Part shown: in pieces, positions 14,409-21,945 of the stretch
Layout: every line of letters begins with the position of its first letter
Position numbering within the stretch: the first letter of the stretch is position 1
Assembly: GCA_016190485.1 (NCBI GenBank)
Contig: JACPQN010000081.1
Span: 1-35,741, forward strand
DNA from: Chloroflexota bacterium
GTDB lineage: Bacteria; Chloroflexota; Dehalococcoidia; SHYD01
Length of the DNA: 35,741 nucleotides
Direction of reading: 5' to 3'
Notes under the pieces: generated by a model
Databases searched by the model: none
Told to the model about the DNA's origin: nothing
What the model saw: the letters and a program-made list of their open reading frames with translations, nothing else
Program-made: the position numbers and the translations under genes

Positions 14409-16094
14409 TTACTTGTCGAACCAGATCTCCTTAGCGTATATGCCGTACCCCCGGGTGCCGCCACCCAGCCGCATCCCTCTCACGTAAGGCTGAGTCCCCA
14501 TCTGAGAAGCGTAGTGAGCTGTGGGCATCATAGACACCAGTTCGAGGACCCGCGACTGGCTCTCCCGCAGCAGTTGGTTACGCTTTTCCCTGTCCAGCTC
14601 CTTGCCCGCCCTGTCCAGCAACTCGTCCATCTTGGCGTCATTAAGGCGCGCGCTGTTGCGCCCGCCCTTGCTGTGGAAGGCTGTCTTGAGGTGGGCCACC
14701 GCCGTAGGCTCATGGATGTAGCAGTAGTACTGCACATCGAAGTCGCCCTTGGCCGCCCGCTCCAGTTGCAGCGCGTTGTCCAGGGGCGCTGCCTTGATCT
14801 TGATGTTGGGGAACACCCGATTGATCTGGTGGATGGCCAGTTGAGCAGCATCCTTGATGGTGCCGGTGCTGCTCATCATCTCGAACTCCAGGCTGGTGAT
14901 CCCGGCCTCCGCCATGAGCCGCTTAGCCTCTTCGATGGTCCGCGGGCTCTTGGGGCTCTCATAGAAGGGCAGTTGAGCCAACTCCTCCTGGGAGAGGGCT
15001 TCGGGATAGGCCCAGGGCAGCGGCCCCGGATAGCGCCATATCGGCTTGGTTTCCCAATCGCCCCACAGGGTCTTGCCGGTCTCCACCGGGTCCAGCACCA
15101 GGGAGAAGGCCCGCCGCACCCGCACATCGTCAAAAGGCTTGCGGCTCATATTGAAGGCCATGCGGTACCAGCAGGACTCCGGAGAATAGGTGATAACCCG
15201 CGTCTCCTTCCTCTGAGACAGGATCAGGTTCCGATCCTCTGGGTTCCCCAGGGCGAGGATATCCAGTTGGCCTGCCAGGAAGGCGGCGATGGCTGTACCC
15301 TGGTCGGGGATCCAGATCTCCCGCACCGCATCCAGGTAGGGTTTGCTCTGGCCGTCTTCCGCCTTCTCCCAGTAGTCGGGATAGCGGCTGTAAATAGCCT
15401 CCACCGTGTCCTGAAATTGGGTCAACACAAAGGGCCCCGCCGAAAAGTAGCGCTCCGGACTGGGATTGGCTAGAGAGTCACGGTCACCGAAATGCTCCCG
15501 GATCTTGTCAGGGGTGATGGGGCTGCGGAACTCCGCCAGCCCATCAAGGAAGGTGGCGGAGGGATGCTTCAGCCGGACTTTGACGGTGTACTTGTCCACC
15601 GCGACCGCATCCGCCATGTCCTCCAGGTTGGATCTGCGGGGGAAACGGAGGGGTGGCAGCTCCGGGTATTGAAGGCCCGTGATGGAGCGCAGGGTGTAGG
15701 CGATGTCCCTGGCCTCAATCTCCCGGCCGTTAACCGGTGGCTTGTGCTCCCACTTGAAGCCCTGGCGGACGTGGAGCGTCAGCTCCAGACCATCGGGAGA
15801 GAACTCCCATCGTTCAACGGCGTCGGGCGCGAGCTTCCAGGTGTCTGGTTCCCGCCGGACGATAAAGGTGCCGATGTAATTCCACATCTGGTAGGCGTTC
15901 TGTCCCATAGCGGGGTCGGCCCCGGCCATAGAGGCGGTGGCGTGACGAGTGAGGGTGCCACCCCGTTTTGGACTTTTGGTGCCGTCTTGGTCGACGGCGC
16001 CAGGCGCGGTAGGCGTGGCGCAGGCGCCGCCAAGGAGCGCAAGGACTATGAAACTCAGCAGATAGGGTAGCCAAACCCGCCGCTGCTGACCCAC
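14409..16094 (-). CDS. Family-5 ABC transporter solute-binding lipoprotein (copy 2)
   Basis: This 561-aa paralogue of copy 1 starts at GTG 16094, seven bases after GGGAGGT. The signal sequence runs to the lipobox LGGAC (Cys25). Alignment with copy 1 is essentially colinear over the whole length, including PSATFLDGLAEFRSPITPD, SCWYRMAFNMSRKPFDDVR, NALQLERAAKGDFDVQYYCY and the C-terminal YVRGMRLGGGT. Differences concentrate in parts likely to face the ligand (LALGNPEDRNLILSQRKETR against DASNAQDRDLLVGTRKDAK). This suggests duplication followed by ligand-specificity change. It is transcribed away from the permeases from a shared 268-nt region, and probably with copy 1. The exact substrate is unknown. 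Confidence 0.93.
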   Translation of the reverse strand: MGQQRRVWLPYLLSFIVLALLGGACATPTAPGAVDQDGTKSPKRGGTLTRHATASMAGADPAMGQNAYQMWNYIGTFIVRREPDTWKLAPDAVERWEFSPDGLELTLHVRQGFKWEHKPPVNGREIEARDIAYTLRSITGLQYPELPPLRFPRRSNLEDMADAVAVDKYTVKVRLKHPSATFLDGLAEFRSPITPDKIREHFGDRDSLANPSPERYFSAGPFVLTQFQDTVEAIYSRYPDYWEKAEDGQSKPYLDAVREIWIPDQGTAIAAFLAGQLDILALGNPEDRNLILSQRKETRVITYSPESCWYRMAFNMSRKPFDDVRVRRAFSLVLDPVETGKTLWGDWETKPIWRYPGPLPWAYPEALSQEELAQLPFYESPKSPRTIEEAKRLMAEAGITSLEFEMMSSTGTIKDAAQLAIHQINRVFPNIKIKAAPLDNALQLERAAKGDFDVQYYCYIHEPTAVAHLKTAFHSKGGRNSARLNDAKMDELLDRAGKELDREKRNQLLRESQSRVLELVSMMPTAHYASQMGTQPYVRGMRLGGGTRGYGIYAKEIWFDK

Positions 16095-16239
16095 GTTGCT
16101 ACCTCCCTTCGCTTACACGATCCGCAGACAGCCCGCTAGCCAATGGGGCAGGGCCGCCTCCGCGCCCGCCGCTGGGGGCGTTCGAGAACCTCCCTCCGGC
16201 GCGGCCGCGGCGCCACGCCGCAGACATTGGCTCAGCCTA

Positions 16240-16268
16240 TTCAATACCACGCAGCCATTTGGTATACT
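16240..16268 (+). promoter_or_regulatory. Candidate promoter for the permease operon
   Basis: TTCAAT (16240-16245), a 17-bp spacer and TATACT (16263-16268). The predicted start near 16275 gives a leader of about 88 nt to ATG 16363. It overlaps the divergent candidate at 16241-16249. Confidence 0.45.
16241..16249 (-). promoter_or_regulatory. Divergent extended -10 for the binding-protein operon
   Basis: The minus strand reads TGGTATTGA, a TGn-type extended -10. It overlaps the plus-strand -35, so the two promoters would exclude or co-regulate each other. Confidence 0.3.
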
Positions 16269-16362
16269 TAGGCAATCATCCGCCGACAGGGGGGCGTTGT
16301 CAAGAGGCGCAGGGCCTGGGCGGTTCCTGGCGGTGCCCCAAGGTGTACGTAAGGAGTGCGGT

Positions 16363-17280
16363 ATGGCCACCGACAAAGGTGAAGCCCAAGCCATGGTGAT
16401 GGGGCAGCTCGTCAAGCCCAGGCGCATCCCCCTCTGGGTGGAGCCGTACAAGGTGCTCCTGCGGCGTAAGCCGCTAGCAACCTTCGGCGCCGTGGTGCTG
16501 CTCCTGATGCTGGTCGCCGCCTTCGCCGCCGACGCCGTTTCGCCCTACAACCCCATCGAAATGAGTCTGACGGAGAAGCTCCGGCCCCCTTCTCCAGCCC
16601 ACCTGCTGGGGACGGACCAGTTTGGGCGGGACCTCCTTAGCCGCATCATCAAGGGGGCCCAGATCTCCATGTTTATCGGGACGGGCGTGGTGCTGCTGGG
16701 CACGGTCGTGGCCACCATCTGGGGGTGCGTCACCGGCTTCCTGGGGGGACGGCTGGATGCGTGGAGCCTCCGCTTCGTCGATGCGGTGCTGAGCATCCCG
16801 CAACTGGTGCTCGTGCTCACCATCGTGTCCGTCATCGGACCGGGCATCCTCAATATCATGCTGGCCCTCGCGTTTCGCAACGCCGTGGGCCAGACCCGCA
16901 CCATCCGGAGCGCCGTCATAGGCATCAAGGAGAACATGTATATGGATGCTGCCCGGGCTATTGGCTGCACCGACCTGCGCATCCTGGTACGCTACGTGCT
17001 ACCCAACGTCATGGCGCCGGTGATCGTGGTGGCCAGCATCAGTCTCGGCCAGGCCATCCTGGCCGAGTCTTCCCTCTCGTTTCTGGGCTTCGGCGTTCCA
17101 CCACCCAATCCCACCTGGGGTGGCATGCTGAGTGACGAGGGCCGGCGCTACATGGTCCAGGCGCCGTGGATGGCCTTTGCGCCCGGCCTCGCCCTGAGCA
17201 TGGCCATCTTCGGTATCAACATGCTGGGCGATGGCCTGCGGGACGTGCTGGACCCCCGGCTGCGGGGATCCCAGGGGTAG
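16363..17280 (+). CDS. ABC transporter permease, DppC/OppC type
   Basis: This 305-aa inner-membrane permease starts at ATG 16363, six bases after AAGGAG (16351-16356). It has a cytoplasmic N-terminus, a first TM around residues 33-55, the OppC-type segment HLLGTDQFGRDLLSRIIKGAQISM near 80-105 and five further TM segments. The EAA loop reads DAARAIGCTDLRILVRYVLPNV, which contacts the ATPase. LSFLGFGVPPPNPTWGGML and the C-terminal NMLGDGLRDVLDPRLRG are typical of DppC. It forms the translocation pore with the DppB-type partner that follows. The C-type gene precedes the B-type gene here, opposite to the usual dppBC order. Confidence 0.95.
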   Translation: MATDKGEAQAMVMGQLVKPRRIPLWVEPYKVLLRRKPLATFGAVVLLLMLVAAFAADAVSPYNPIEMSLTEKLRPPSPAHLLGTDQFGRDLLSRIIKGAQISMFIGTGVVLLGTVVATIWGCVTGFLGGRLDAWSLRFVDAVLSIPQLVLVLTIVSVIGPGILNIMLALAFRNAVGQTRTIRSAVIGIKENMYMDAARAIGCTDLRILVRYVLPNVMAPVIVVASISLGQAILAESSLSFLGFGVPPPNPTWGGMLSDEGRRYMVQAPWMAFAPGLALSMAIFGINMLGDGLRDVLDPRLRGSQG

Positions 17281-17349
17281 ACCAGCCGCTCCGCCGTGGG
17301 GGAGTGCTCTGCCGTCCACTAGCGGGCGCCAATCTTGGGGAGGACTGTC

Positions 17350-18303
17350 ATGTACCTGTACATCGTGCGGCGGCTCATCCTGGCAGTGCCTACCTTCCTG
17401 TTGGCGACCATGCTGGTGTTCGGGATGCTCCGTATCATCCCGGGCGACGTGCTGTTCACCCTGCTGGAGGAGTCGCTGGTAGGCATGCCCGCCTCAGAGA
17501 TCGAGGCGGTCAAGCGGGAGTTCGGCGTGGACAAGCCCCTCCATGAGCAATATTGGGTGTTTATTACGGGCGCGCTGCGTGGCGATATGGGCTTCTCCCT
17601 GAGAGACCGCAAGCCCGTGTGGGATAAGATACTGTCCCGCCTGCCGGTTACCCTGGAGCTGGGCCTGATTGCGCTGTTTTTCTCCATCGCCTTTGCTATT
17701 CCCATCGGCGTCATCTCGGCTATTCGACAGGACACCCTGCTGGACTACCTGCTGCGGGGTTTCGCCATCGGAGGCCTGTCTATCCCCAGCTTCTGGCTGG
17801 GGACCCTGGTGATGGTGCTGCCGGCTATGTGGTTCGGAGTGATTCCGCCATTGGTCTTTTCGCCCTTCCCCAAAGATCCCATCGCCAACCTTAAGCAGGT
17901 CCTACCCCCCGCCTTTATCCTGGGCCTGCTGCTCTCGGCTACGGTGATGCGCCTGACCCGTACCATGATGCTGGAGGTCCTGCGCCAGGACTACATCCGG
18001 ACCGCGTGGGCCAAAGGCCTGCGGGAGCGGGCGGTCATCTTCCGCCATGCCCTCAAGAACGCCTTGATTCCTGTGGTCACCGTGCTGGGGCTTCAAGTGG
18101 GCTTTGTGCTGGGAGGCAGCGTGATCCTGGAGCAGATCTTTTCCCTGCCCGGCATGGGGCGCCTGCTCATAGAGGCCCTCACCTTTCGGGACTACCCGGT
18201 GATCCAGGGCATTAACTTGCTGGTAGCCTCCTGGGTCATTCTCATCAACCTGGCCGTGGACATCAGCTACGGTTTCCTCGACCCTCGCATCCGGTTCCGA
18301 TAG
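17350..18303 (+). CDS. ABC transporter permease, DppB/OppB type
   Basis: This 317-aa permease starts at ATG 17350, five bases after GGGGAGGA; the in-frame TTG at 17335 lies within that site. It opens MYLYIVRRLILAVPTFLLATMLVFGMLRIIPGD, the standard DppB N-terminus, followed by the external loop EAVKREFGVDKPLHEQYWVFITGALRGDMGFSLRDRKPV. Six TM segments follow. The EAA loop is DYIRTAWAKGLRERAVIFRHALKNALIPV, and EQIFSLPGMGRLLIEALTFRDYPVIQG and NLAVDISYGFLDPRIR close the protein. It pairs with the upstream permease, separated by 69 nt. No ATPase gene follows; the nearest candidate is at 25824-26804. Confidence 0.95.
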   Translation: MYLYIVRRLILAVPTFLLATMLVFGMLRIIPGDVLFTLLEESLVGMPASEIEAVKREFGVDKPLHEQYWVFITGALRGDMGFSLRDRKPVWDKILSRLPVTLELGLIALFFSIAFAIPIGVISAIRQDTLLDYLLRGFAIGGLSIPSFWLGTLVMVLPAMWFGVIPPLVFSPFPKDPIANLKQVLPPAFILGLLLSATVMRLTRTMMLEVLRQDYIRTAWAKGLRERAVIFRHALKNALIPVVTVLGLQVGFVLGGSVILEQIFSLPGMGRLLIEALTFRDYPVIQGINLLVASWVILINLAVDISYGFLDPRIRFR

Positions 18304-18392
18304 AGAGGCGGCCATTGCTGGGCTTGGTTGCGGCTCCTGGCAAAGACGACGGGGCGGTGCGCGCCGACTAGCCATCCGCCGCTCTGTCTTTG

Positions 18393-18398
18393 TAGAAT
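18393..18398 (+). promoter_or_regulatory. Weak -10 candidate for the macro-domain operon
   Basis: TAGAAT at 18393-18398, preceded by TTTG, is the only -10-like sequence in the 148-nt gap after the permease. No -35 is evident. The leader to ATG 18452 would be about 47 nt. Confidence 0.25.
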
Positions 18399-18451
18399 AG
18401 CCTGGAACGCGGGAACATAGTCTCGCCCGCCAGCACACAAGGAGCGCCGCC

Positions 18452-18949
18452 ATGCCGCTTGAGGTCTTTCACGGATCCATTCTGGACGCCGACGCCGACG
18501 TCATCGTCTGCACGGCCAACACGGAGCTGACGCCCGTGGCCGGCCTGGCCAAGATCGTGGTGGAGGCCGCGGGCGCAGAGGTGCGGCACGAGCTCCGCCT
18601 GACCGGCATCATCCCCCTGGGGCAGGCGGCGGTCACCTCCGGCGGCCGCCTCCGGCAGCGGGCCATCATCCACGTGGCCACCCGGGACGCGCTGATGCTG
18701 GGCACCCCCACCCGCATGGAGGACATCGAGCGGGGCACCCGCAACGCCCTCAAGGCCTGCGTGGGCATGGCCGCGGGGTCTGTGGCCTTCCCCCTCCTGG
18801 GCGCGGGCGACGTGGGCCTGCCCCGCAAGGAGGTGGTGGCCACCATGGGCAAGGTCTTTGGCGAGTACCCCTTCCTGCGCATCGTCCTCTGCGCCTTCAC
18901 CCCGGCGGACCGGGAGGCCGCGGCCCTGCTGGCCCAGGCCCAGTCATGA
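18452..18949 (+). CDS. Macro-domain protein 1
   Basis: This 165-aa single-domain protein starts at ATG 18452, seven bases after AAGGAG. The macro fold, which binds ADP-ribose or related nucleotides, is indicated by GSILDADADVIVCTANTEL (8-26), VAGLAKIVVEAAG (29-41), PLGQAAVTSGGRLRQRAIIHVAT (55-77), GTRNALKACVGMAAGSVAFPLLGAGDVGLP (near 95-125) and LRIVLCAFTPADREAA. Family consensus at the first loop is VNAAN; here it is VCTAN, keeping only the last Asn. The Gly-Gly-Gly-Val-Asp loop of MacroD-type hydrolases is TPVAG, so the catalytic Asp is missing. It is more likely a ligand binder or an atypical hydrolase. Its stop overlaps the second macro gene by 4 nt (ATGA). Confidence 0.85.
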   Translation: MPLEVFHGSILDADADVIVCTANTELTPVAGLAKIVVEAAGAEVRHELRLTGIIPLGQAAVTSGGRLRQRAIIHVATRDALMLGTPTRMEDIERGTRNALKACVGMAAGSVAFPLLGAGDVGLPRKEVVATMGKVFGEYPFLRIVLCAFTPADREAAALLAQAQS

Positions 18950-19458
18950 CCCTGCGCATCCACTGCGGCTCGATCCTGGAGCCCCAGGTGGACGTGGTGG
19001 CCACCGTGGCCAACACCCGCCTCCAGGCCAGCAGCGGGCTGGCTGCGGTGGTGGCCGGCGCGGCCGGCCCGGCCCTGATCCGGGAGTGTCGGGCCATTGG
19101 CTTCTGCCCCATCGGCGAGGTGGCCGTCACCAGCGGCGGGATGCTCAGGGCCATCTACGTCATCCACATTCCCACCATGGACTTCGAGCCCTGGGGGCGC
19201 GGCGCCAGCCTGGCGGACGTGGCCACGGCCACCAGGGCGGCGCTGCAACGCTGCAAGGAGCTGGGCGGCAGGAGCATCGCCTTTCCCTTGCTGGGGGCGG
19301 GCTCCGTGGGCCTGCCCCGGCGTGCCGTGGCGGAGACCATGGCCCAGGCCGCGTCGGAGTACCCCGGGCTAGAGGTGGTGCTTTGCGCCTTCAGCCCCGC
19401 CGACCAGCAGGCGGTGGCGGGCCTGGACCCTGCCGCCGGTCCTCCCGGTGCGCTGTGA
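18946..19458 (+). CDS. Macro-domain protein 2
   Basis: This 170-aa paralogue starts at ATG 18946, overlapping the previous stop by 4 nt, so translation is coupled. It shares the same landmarks: CGSILEPQVDVVATVANTRL (7-26), SSGLAAVVAGAAG (29-41), CPIGEVAVTSGGMLRAIYVIHIPT, ATRAALQRCKELGGRSIAFPLLGAGSVGLP and LEVVLCAFSPADQQA. The VNAAN loop is further reduced to ATVAN, and the Asp of the ligand loop is absent. The two macro proteins are alike in length and architecture but have drifted well apart in sequence, implying an old duplication with distinct roles, or a heterodimer. The C-terminal tail (GLDPAAGPPGAL) is low-complexity. Its stop overlaps the following lipoprotein start by 4 nt (GTGA). Confidence 0.85.
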   Translation: MTLRIHCGSILEPQVDVVATVANTRLQASSGLAAVVAGAAGPALIRECRAIGFCPIGEVAVTSGGMLRAIYVIHIPTMDFEPWGRGASLADVATATRAALQRCKELGGRSIAFPLLGAGSVGLPRRAVAETMAQAASEYPGLEVVLCAFSPADQQAVAGLDPAAGPPGAL

Positions 19459-21797
19459 CCCGCCGGGCCCTCGGCCCTCTGCTCTCCTGTTTCCTCCTCC
19501 TATCCAGCGCCTGCCTGTCTACTCTCTCTCAAGATTCTCCGCCCGGCGCCGCGTCGCCCCCTGATGCCACCGCATCTCAAGGCCATGGGGTGGGCAGCGC
19601 TGCGGCGCCTTCCCCCGCGGCCGCCGATCCGGGGACGCTGCTGGCCGAGGCGCAGGCGCTCCAGCACGCGGGAGCATACGAGGAGGCTGCGGCCCGCTAC
19701 CGCGCCGTCATCGGCGGCCGTCCCGACGCGTCCCAGGCCGCGGAGGCCCGCTTCAACCTGGCTGTGGTGGCCCACCTGTCCGGGGACTACGCGGCAGCGG
19801 CCGACGCCTTCATCGCCTTCCGTGCCCGCCACCTGGGCCACCCGCTGATGGACGTCGCGCTCTTCTGGCTGGCCGCGAGCTACCGCCGGAGCCACCGACC
19901 TGGCGAGGCCCTGCCGCTCTACCAGGAGTACGCCCGCCGCCACCCAGAAGTGCAAGACCATGTGCTGCTGCTCCACGCGGGTCTCCTCATGGAGCGCCGC
20001 GACTACGCCGGCGCGCTGGAGGAGCTGGCGCAGGTGGCGGCTTCCAGCCCGTCAGAGGACGTGGCCTGGCAGGCGCGGCGTCTCCAGGCCGAGACGCTGC
20101 TGGCTTCGGGCGATTATCCGGGCGCGGCGGTGGCCTACGGCGCGCTCTACCGCGAGGCCCAGACTCCCTGGGTGCGGGCGGAGCTGCTGTCCCAGCGCGC
20201 CGAGGCCTTGCGCCTGGCCGGCAGGGCGGCGGAGCAGCGTCAGGTCCTGGCGGAGGTGGTGCGCAGCTACCCCCGCACACCGCAGGCAGCCAGCGCGGTG
20301 GAGGCGCTGCTACGCGCCGGCGCGCCGGCGTTTACGCCTTACCAGGAGGGCAGGGTTTACTATCACCAGCGGGAGGACGGGGCGGCGCTGCGGGCCTTCC
20401 AGCGCCAGCGAGAGACCCTTCCCGCCAGCGCCGAGACCCCCTGGGCCCGCTACTACACGGCGCTGGTCAATGAGCGTTTCGGACGCAACCTCCAGGCTCT
20501 CCAGGAGCTGGAGGAGACCCTCACGTTCTTTCCCACCCATCCCGCCGCGGAGGAGGTCCTGTGGGAGCGGAGCTGGCTCCTGGGTGAGCTGGGCCGCCAC
20601 CGGGAAGCGGCCGCCGCCTACCGCGCCTTCCGAGAGCAGTATCCTGCTTCCGGGCGTGCTGCTGAAGCGCAGTTCAAAGAAGGCCTCAGCTTCTACAAAG
20701 CAGGGGACATAGCCGCCGCCGAGAAGGTGTGGGGCGGCGCAGACGCCCGTGGGGAGAGCGCTCTGCTGCGAGGGCGCAGCGCGCTGTGGCAGGCCAAGGC
20801 GCGATCGGCTCTGGGGGATCAGGCCAGGGCGCGACTGGCCCTTAGCAGCGCCGCCCAGGCGCAGCCCGACCGCTACTACGGGCTCAGGGCGCGGGCACTG
20901 CTGGAGGGGGCAGCGACACAGCGTCCGCCCGCCGGCGCGCCGCTCTCCGGGGGCGTCACCCAGGAAGACGAAAGAGAGGCAGTTGCCTGGCTTGCAGAGC
21001 GGGCCGACTGGGCGCTGGACCCAGCAACCCTCGCGGCTACCGAAGCCCAGTCAGGGAGCGACCCCCGCGTGCGGCGGGCGAGTCTGCTGGCAGAGCTGGG
21101 GCTGTGGGAGGCCGCGACTCAGGAGTACCGGGACGCGGTGCAGCAGGCCCGGTGGAACCCCGCAGCCCTCTACGCGCTGGGGCGCCTCCTCAACCAGAGG
21201 GGCCAGCACAGTCCGGCTATCCTGGCCACCAGCATCCTGTTGGAGCGCCTCGGCGTTTCCCCATCGCCGGGCCTGCCTGCCGGACAGGCAGGGCTGCCCA
21301 GGCTCTTCTTGAAGCTCCTCTATCCCCAACCCTTTTCGGATCAGGTGACCGTGGCAGCACGGCAGCAGGCCATCGACCCGCTGCTGCTGCAGGCGCTGGT
21401 GCGGCAGGAGAGCCTCTACAGCCCCCGGGCTACCTCCGGCGCCGGGGCCAGGGGTCTCACCCAGGTGATGCCCAGCACCGGCCGCGAGATCGCGCAGGGT
21501 CTGGGCCTCGGCGCCTTCGATCCAGACGACCTCTACCGCCCTTTGGTGAGCTTGCGTTTCGGCGCCTTCTACCTGGCCCGTCAGTTGCGGGAGCTGGACC
21601 AGGAGCCCGTCTTCGCGCTGGCGGCCTACAACGGCGGCCCTGGCAACGCGCTGCGCTGGCGGGGCCGGACAGGGGGCGCCGATCCGGACCTCTTCCTGGA
21701 AGAGATCGACTACGAGGAGACGGCGCTCTACGTGCGGCTGGTGATGGAGAACTACGCCTACTACCAGATGGTGTACCGCCCGCCTACGGCGCGCTAG
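19455..21797 (+). CDS. TPR-repeat lytic transglycosylase lipoprotein (Slt-like)
   Basis: This 780-aa cell-envelope protein starts at GTG 19455, overlapping the macro 2 stop. VTRRALGPLLSCFLLLSSAC forms a signal peptide with lipobox LSSAC (Cys20). A long helical-repeat region (about 60-600) follows, with TPR-like units: AEARFNLAVVAHLSGDYAAAADAF, ALPLYQEYARRHPEV, RAAEAQFKEGLSFYKAGDIAAAEKVW. The C-terminal SLT domain (about 630-780) carries the catalytic Glu652 in QALVRQESLYSP, then SGAGARGLTQVMPSTGREIA, FGAFYLARQL and ALAAYNGGPGNALRW. This is the Slt70 plan: an alpha-solenoid ring and a muramidase-like domain that cleaves peptidoglycan to anhydromuropeptides. Residues LPAGQAGLP are encoded by a short palindrome (21272-21292) shared with the polA leader, apparently a small in-frame insertion. 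Linkage to two macro genes is unusual. Confidence 0.92.
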   Translation: MTRRALGPLLSCFLLLSSACLSTLSQDSPPGAASPPDATASQGHGVGSAAAPSPAAADPGTLLAEAQALQHAGAYEEAAARYRAVIGGRPDASQAAEARFNLAVVAHLSGDYAAAADAFIAFRARHLGHPLMDVALFWLAASYRRSHRPGEALPLYQEYARRHPEVQDHVLLLHAGLLMERRDYAGALEELAQVAASSPSEDVAWQARRLQAETLLASGDYPGAAVAYGALYREAQTPWVRAELLSQRAEALRLAGRAAEQRQVLAEVVRSYPRTPQAASAVEALLRAGAPAFTPYQEGRVYYHQREDGAALRAFQRQRETLPASAETPWARYYTALVNERFGRNLQALQELEETLTFFPTHPAAEEVLWERSWLLGELGRHREAAAAYRAFREQYPASGRAAEAQFKEGLSFYKAGDIAAAEKVWGGADARGESALLRGRSALWQAKARSALGDQARARLALSSAAQAQPDRYYGLRARALLEGAATQRPPAGAPLSGGVTQEDEREAVAWLAERADWALDPATLAATEAQSGSDPRVRRASLLAELGLWEAATQEYRDAVQQARWNPAALYALGRLLNQRGQHSPAILATSILLERLGVSPSPGLPAGQAGLPRLFLKLLYPQPFSDQVTVAARQQAIDPLLLQALVRQESLYSPRATSGAGARGLTQVMPSTGREIAQGLGLGAFDPDDLYRPLVSLRFGAFYLARQLRELDQEPVFALAAYNGGPGNALRWRGRTGGADPDLFLEEIDYEETALYVRLVMENYAYYQMVYRPPTAR
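21270..21292 (+). repeat. Short palindrome inside the lytic transglycosylase gene
   Basis: CCTGCCTG (21272-21279), a 5-nt loop and CAGGCAGG (21285-21292) form an 8-bp palindrome. The 18 bases GGCCTGCCTGCCGGACAG (21270-21287) are the exact reverse complement of 3307-3324 in the polA leader. It encodes part of GLPAGQAGLP without disturbing the frame. Confidence 0.65.
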
Positions 21798-21839
21798 GGC
21801 CTGACTGGGTATTTCATCGACTAAGGCCGTTGCTGGATT

Positions 21840-21917
21840 TGTCATGCTGAACGAAGTGAAGCATCTGGTGGGGTCGCCTTCCCCACCCCAGATTCTTCGC
21901 TGACGCTCAGAATGACA
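21840..21917. repeat. Dispersed palindromic repeat, family A, copy 1
   Basis: The 78-bp element starts TGTCATGCTGAACG and ends GCTCAGAATGACA. The two ends are imperfect inverted repeats of about 27 bp, and the core GGTGGGG...CCCCACC is also palindromic, so the whole unit folds into one long hairpin. A second copy lies at 35642-35730; the first 29 bases differ at one position. It sits between the convergent transglycosylase and SDR genes and could act as a terminator. Confidence 0.85.
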
Positions 21918-21945
21918 TTTTGAAGCGAATCGCTGACTCAGGACG

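Noticed and set aside
14276-14464. A 63-codon N-terminal extension of binding protein 1
   Set aside because: A signal peptide with a lipobox begins at the internal ATG 14275, which has a well-spaced ribosome binding site. The extension would bury it.
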